In this document: in pieces, positions 49,867-53,429 of the stretch | Position numbering within the stretch: position 1 is the stretch's first letter | How the letters are laid out: every line of letters starts with the position of its first letter | Source of the DNA: Oscillospiraceae bacterium | Lineage (GTDB): Bacteria > Bacillota > Clostridia > Oscillospirales > Acutalibacteraceae | Assembly (NCBI GenBank): GCA_015066295.1 | Contig: SVOR01000008.1 | Location: 1 to 53,429 of the forward strand | Length of the DNA stretch: 53,429 nt | Direction: 5' to 3' | Made by a program: the position numbers and the translations under genes | The notes under the pieces: model-generated | What the model was told of the DNA's origin: nothing | The model's database searches: none | Seen by the model: the letters and a program-made list of their open reading frames with translations, nothing else

Positions 49867-50772
49867 ATGCTGACAAGTGAAATTATTAAACAAAAAGCAA
49901 AGCTTTTCGGCGCCGATATATGCGGTATTGCCGATATAAAATGCTTTGAGGGTGTTGACGTTCAGCGTGACCCCAAAAGCATTTTACCAAATGCTAAATG
50001 TGTTATAGGCTGCGGCTTCCGTGTACCGCAGGGACTTTATTATTGTATGGATAACGAAACACAGTACAATAACTACGTGTCCTTAGGTGTAAAGTATATT
50101 GATGAGGAATTTTCCGAAATATTCCTACTTAAAATGGCAGGTGTTATTGAAAACGAGGGCTATGATGCCTGCGTACAGCGTAACGTTTCTAACCTTAAAA
50201 TAAAGGGCGATAAGTCCCAAAATCCCGAGCTTATAGATACATATGAGTTAGCCCTTGCCGAACCCGTAGCCGAGGGTAAACCTGCCCCCGACGTTATAAT
50301 GGACTTTTCCTTTGCGGCAAAGGCTTGCGGTCTTGGTGACATTGGTCTTAAGGGCAACGTTATAAACGAAAAATTCGGCCCTTACGTTAGATTTGTATTT
50401 ATCGTTACCGATGCACCGCTCGAGTGCGATGCACCCTATGAGGAGAGCCTTTGTGATAAATGCGGCAAGTGTATAGCCGCTTGCCCAGGCAATGCTATTG
50501 ATGAAAACGGGCTTGATAGTTGGCAGTGCAGCGTTTATTACCGCGGCGCACATAAATCAAACCCATATATGAACGATGACGTGCTAAAGGATTACCCCAA
50601 CCGTCAAGAGATTTTAAACGGTGAATATCGTTTCGATGCAAACAGCGCCAGAGCAATTTATCCACACCTTAAATTTATGCCAAGCAATTCGACGGGTTAT
50701 GCACCCTGCCTTTGCGGTAAAAAGTGTGATATCGTTTGCTTTAAACACCTTAAAGATAAGGGGGTACTATAA
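49867..50772 (+). CDS. QueG/RdhA-superfamily Fe-S reductase-like protein, paralogue 2
   Basis: A 301-residue paralogue of the preceding gene, 12 bp downstream, with GGAGGGG before ATG. Same order of parts: SEIIKQKAKLFGADICGIAD opening (residues about 3-22), CGLGDIGLKGNVINEKFGPYV core, first cluster CDKCGKCIAACPGNAID, then WQCSVYYRGAH and a second set CLCGKKCDIVC. It is shorter than QueG and lacks HEAT-like C-terminal repeats. The stop overlaps the next start by one base (TAATG). Confidence 0.75.
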   Translation: MLTSEIIKQKAKLFGADICGIADIKCFEGVDVQRDPKSILPNAKCVIGCGFRVPQGLYYCMDNETQYNNYVSLGVKYIDEEFSEIFLLKMAGVIENEGYDACVQRNVSNLKIKGDKSQNPELIDTYELALAEPVAEGKPAPDVIMDFSFAAKACGLGDIGLKGNVINEKFGPYVRFVFIVTDAPLECDAPYEESLCDKCGKCIAACPGNAIDENGLDSWQCSVYYRGAHKSNPYMNDDVLKDYPNRQEILNGEYRFDANSARAIYPHLKFMPSNSTGYAPCLCGKKCDIVCFKHLKDKGVL

Positions 50773-51707
50773 TGAGTAATTTACGTGAACAAATAATAAA
50801 TGCTGCCATTACCTATGGTGCCGATTTTGTTTGCTTCGGCTCGGCAGACCGTTTCGAGAATACCAATGCACTCAAGATTTTCGACAAAACAAAAACCGTT
50901 ATCTGCCTTGGCTTTAGGGTGCTTCGCGGTTCCTTGCGTGGTGTTGAAGAGGGTACGACCTATTATCAGTACACAACAACGGGTATTGAAACCATCGAGG
51001 AAACAGTAATGCCGATGGCGCTATTAAAGGTCTGCGGCGTTATTGAGGATGCAGGCTTTATGGGTGTACCGCAAAAGAAAAATCAACTTATTATGGAAAC
51101 TATGGGCGAGACAAACCCCGAAGTAAACCATAATGAAATTTTTACAGGTATGCGTGAGCCTCAGTTAGATTTCTCGAAGAGTGCCGTTCTTTGCGGTGCA
51201 GGTGAAATGGGACTTTCGGGTGCAGTATTGACCGAGCAAAACGGCCCCTTCCAGCGCTTTGGTTTTATCTTAACCGATGCCGAAATCGAGCCGACCCCCA
51301 TTAAAGAAAAGAGCCTTTGCGACAACTGCGGTGAGTGTGTGAAAGCGTGCCCCGGTAATGCCATTGATGCGGATGGTACAATAAATAAATGGCAGTGCGC
51401 TGTTTATTATAGAGGTGCCAATATGTCCAAGAACCCCTTTATGCCGTCTGATGCTTATGAGGGATTTGAAAACCGCGAGGCAATTGTAACGGGCGAGGCT
51501 AGATTTGATAAGGACTCAGCCCCCGAGGTTATGGATCATACGTACTTCTATCCGCCAATTAAACACGCTTACGTTTCATCTATCTGTGGCAGAGCGTGTG
51601 ATAGAGCCTGCTATATCCATTTAGAAAACGAGGGCAAGCTCAAAACTGCCTTTAAGTCACAGTTCAGAAAACGTGATGACTGGAAGTTATCCAATATCCT
51701 TAAATAA
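50772..51707 (+). CDS. QueG/RdhA-superfamily Fe-S reductase-like protein, paralogue 3
   Basis: A 311-residue third paralogue, translationally coupled to the second. The core is CGAGEMGLSGAVLTEQNGPF, the first cluster CDNCGECVKACPGNAID, then WQCAVYYRGANM and the second set ICGRACDRACYIH. It is closest to paralogue 2 in architecture and ends with a tail (FRKRDDWKLS) resembling that of paralogue 1 (LRKGKPWKLD). Three active-looking copies with conserved Cys suggest either a heteromer or sequential reductions. Last gene of the operon, closed by a terminator. Confidence 0.75.
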   Translation: MSNLREQIINAAITYGADFVCFGSADRFENTNALKIFDKTKTVICLGFRVLRGSLRGVEEGTTYYQYTTTGIETIEETVMPMALLKVCGVIEDAGFMGVPQKKNQLIMETMGETNPEVNHNEIFTGMREPQLDFSKSAVLCGAGEMGLSGAVLTEQNGPFQRFGFILTDAEIEPTPIKEKSLCDNCGECVKACPGNAIDADGTINKWQCAVYYRGANMSKNPFMPSDAYEGFENREAIVTGEARFDKDSAPEVMDHTYFYPPIKHAYVSSICGRACDRACYIHLENEGKLKTAFKSQFRKRDDWKLSNILK

Positions 51708-51737
51708 AAATAAAAGCACCGAGAGGTGCTTTTATTT
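51708..51737 (+). terminator. Terminator of the U32-QueG-like operon
   Basis: AAATAAAAGCACC-GAGA-GGTGCTTTTATTT, a 13-bp perfect stem with T-rich end, directly after paralogue 3. Confidence 0.85.
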
Positions 51738-51745
51738 ATTTAAAC

Positions 51746-51774
51746 TTGCAAAATTAAAGTAATGTGTATATAAT
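51746..51774 (+). promoter_or_regulatory. argH promoter
   Basis: TTGCAA (51746-51751) and TATAAT (51769-51774), 17-nt spacer, 33 bp before argH. Confidence 0.8.
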
Positions 51775-51806
51775 ATTTATATTATTAAAAATTAGAGGTT
51801 TTATTT

Positions 51807-53177
51807 ATGGCAAAAATGTGGGAAGGCAGATTTACAAAGGAGTTAGACCGCGAGGCAGATGATTTTAACTCGTCACTTCACTTCGATTGTAAAATGTACA
51901 AGCAGGATATTAAAGGCTCGATGGCTCACGCGGCTATGTTGGCGGCTCAAAATATAATAAGCAAATCGGATGCCGATACAATTATCGATACACTATCCGC
52001 AATACTCGGTGATATTGATTCGGGCGCGCTCGATTTTTCGGCAGGCGGCGAGGATATACATATGTTTGTCGAGGCTGAGCTTACAAAGCGCATCGGCGAT
52101 ATTGGTAAACGACTTCATACCGCAAGAAGCCGTAACGACCAGGTGGCACTCGATATAAGACTTTATCTGCGTGACGAAACAAACGAGATAATTGAACTCT
52201 TAAAAACGCTCATTTCGGCAATTGCCGAGCAGGCGACACAGCACAAATCAACCATTATGTCGGGTTATACACACCTGCAACGTGCCCAACCCATAACCTT
52301 TGCCCATCAAATTTTAGCCTACGCTATGATGTTTACTCGTGATATAACACGCCTTAAAGACGCCATATCACATATGAACTATTCACCGCTCGGCTCCTGC
52401 GCATTGGCAGGCACCACATTTAATACCGATAGGTATATGGTCGCCGAGGCACTCGGCTTTGACGGTATAACCCTTAACAGTATCGATGGCGTGTCTGACC
52501 GAGATTTCTGCATTGAGCTAATGGCGGCATATTCAACCATTATGATGCACCTCTCACGTTTTTCGGAGGAGATTATACTCTGGTCAAGCTGGGAATTTAA
52601 GTTTATCGAGCTTGACGATAGCTATACCACGGGTTCAAGCATTATGCCGCAGAAAAAGAATTCCGATATGGCAGAGCTTGTGCGCGGCAAAACGGGTAGG
52701 GTGTACGGCAATTTAATGGCAACACTCACAATGCTAAAGGGACTCCCCCTCGCATACAACAAGGATATGCAGGAGGACAAGGAAGCAATTTTCGACAGTA
52801 TAGAAACCGTTAAAAAGTGTCTTTCAATTTTCGCCCCGATGATAGCCACCATGAAGGTTAAAAAGGATAATATGTATCGTGCAGCAGGCGAGGGCTTTAT
52901 AAATGCTACCGACCTTGCCGATTACCTTGTTCGCAAGGGCTTGCCCTTTAGAAGCGCATATAAAATTGTCGGTCAGATTGTCGGTTACTGTATCGAAAAC
53001 GCTCAGGTGCTCGAAACCTTACCGCTTAATAAATACAAGGAATTCAGCGAACTGTTTGATACCGACCTATATGACGAAATAAGCCTTGAGGCATGTGTCG
53101 AAAAGCGCATCTCGGCAGGCGGCACGGGTAAAGCATCAATCGAAAAACAAATTGAATACGTAAAAAGCTTTTGCTAA
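51807..53177 (+). CDS. argH: Argininosuccinate lyase
   Basis: Last step of arginine synthesis, cleaving argininosuccinate to arginine and fumarate. It shows KMWEGRF at the start, the HTARSRNDQVALD loop, TPQ-like GYTHLQRAQP with the active His, and the superfamily signature GSSIMPQKKNSD with the catalytic Ser. The 456-residue length is normal for this superfamily member. argG is not in the window; the gene has its own promoter and terminator. Confidence 0.97.
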   Translation: MAKMWEGRFTKELDREADDFNSSLHFDCKMYKQDIKGSMAHAAMLAAQNIISKSDADTIIDTLSAILGDIDSGALDFSAGGEDIHMFVEAELTKRIGDIGKRLHTARSRNDQVALDIRLYLRDETNEIIELLKTLISAIAEQATQHKSTIMSGYTHLQRAQPITFAHQILAYAMMFTRDITRLKDAISHMNYSPLGSCALAGTTFNTDRYMVAEALGFDGITLNSIDGVSDRDFCIELMAAYSTIMMHLSRFSEEIILWSSWEFKFIELDDSYTTGSSIMPQKKNSDMAELVRGKTGRVYGNLMATLTMLKGLPLAYNKDMQEDKEAIFDSIETVKKCLSIFAPMIATMKVKKDNMYRAAGEGFINATDLADYLVRKGLPFRSAYKIVGQIVGYCIENAQVLETLPLNKYKEFSELFDTDLYDEISLEACVEKRISAGGTGKASIEKQIEYVKSFC

Positions 53178-53189
53178 TATTTAAAAATA

Positions 53190-53220
53190 AAAAGGAGATA
53201 CGAAACGTATCTCCTTTTTT
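53190..53220 (+). terminator. argH terminator
   Basis: AAAAGGAGATACG (53190-53202) pairs with CGTATCTCCTTTT (53206-53218), loop AAA, then further Ts. The second long-repeat copy starts at 53222. Confidence 0.9.
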
Positions 53221-53221
53221 G

Positions 53222-53429
53222 TTGTATAACGAAAACCACGCGATAGTCGCGTGGTTCTATAGAGGTTAACCGATGAACAAGGAAAAATCTTGATATATGA
53301 CCTGCCTCCCTCTGACGAGGGAGGTGGATTTTGCAGAGCAAAAGACGGAGGGAGAGAAGAAGCATAAATTATATCAATGCTTTACTATTTCTCTCCCTCA
53401 GTTTCGCTAACGCTCAACAGCTCCCTCGT
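53222..53429 (+). repeat. Long repeat copy 2, cut by the window end
   Basis: Same 208 bp as 43645-43852 with one substitution (53302). It includes the AACCACGCGA/TCGCGTGGTT hairpin and, from 53304, the gene-free DUF559-element derivative. It starts directly after the argH terminator T-run, as copy 1 does after the 5S terminator. Truncated by the window edge. Confidence 0.92.

Overview
The window is a chromosomal segment of a spore-forming, anaerobic, Gram-positive Clostridia-type bacterium, most likely in the Oscillospiraceae/Ruminococcaceae range. This rests on the gene complement: spoVAD, HPr kinase, whiA and rapZ beside murB, a monofunctional BirA next to BioY, FeoAB, and strong GGAGG ribosome sites with TTGaca-N17-TATAAT promoters throughout. 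No tRNA genes, phage genes, transposases or CRISPR arrays were seen. The RNA genes are a tmRNA at 210-556 and a stand-alone 5S rRNA at 43493-43608.

Layout. 210-3121 (minus): amidase, smpB and ssrA. 3339-5738 (plus): a three-gene polar amino-acid ABC importer whose binding protein looks circularly permuted. 5778-13183 (minus): rlmB, a P-type-ATPase-like protein without its phosphorylation site, a Wzy-like membrane protein, metG, tatD and a 31-codon Asn/Gln/Lys ORF. 13323-14561: enolase. 14608-25382 (minus): hprK-glcK-murB-rapZ-whiA-dnaE-pfkA-alr-mscL. 25539-29529 (plus): an MBL-fold hydrolase, ychF, and an HPr-kinase-like/S26-peptidase pair. 29811-31060: a VanW gene followed by a dense array of small hairpins. 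31071-34677 (minus): feoA-feoB and birA-bioY. 34792-37127: an anchored beta-helix protein and a macro-domain-like protein. 37171-41811: acetyltransferase, a DUF559 gene inside an inverted-repeat element, ptp-DUF5662-cysK, and rsmD-coaD-coiled-coil gene. 41949-46764: sugar isomerase, phosphoesterase, 5S rRNA, a long repeat, rhaM with an FAD oxidoreductase, and spoVAD. 46787-51707: a divergent AraC regulator and an operon of one U32-like protein plus three tandem QueG/RdhA-like iron-sulfur proteins. 51807-53177: argH, followed by a second copy of the long repeat that runs off the window.

Two systems stand out. First, a palindromic repeat family ending in CTCCCTCTGACGAGGGAG-type sequences occurs once with a DUF559 (PD-(D/E)XK-like) nuclease gene inside it (37867-38314) and twice without a gene (43727-43863 and 53304-53429, the latter cut by the window end). 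This looks like an autonomous/non-autonomous pair, and the element supplies the ribosome site and the C-terminal codons of its own nuclease gene. Second, the AraC-controlled operon at 47754-51707 encodes three adjacent cobalamin/Fe-S reductase-like paralogues plus a Cys-rich U32-family protein, expressed from symmetric divergent promoters whose -35 boxes share one palindrome. Its substrate is unknown.

All gene calls come from reading the translated sequence and recognising family motifs. No database search was run.
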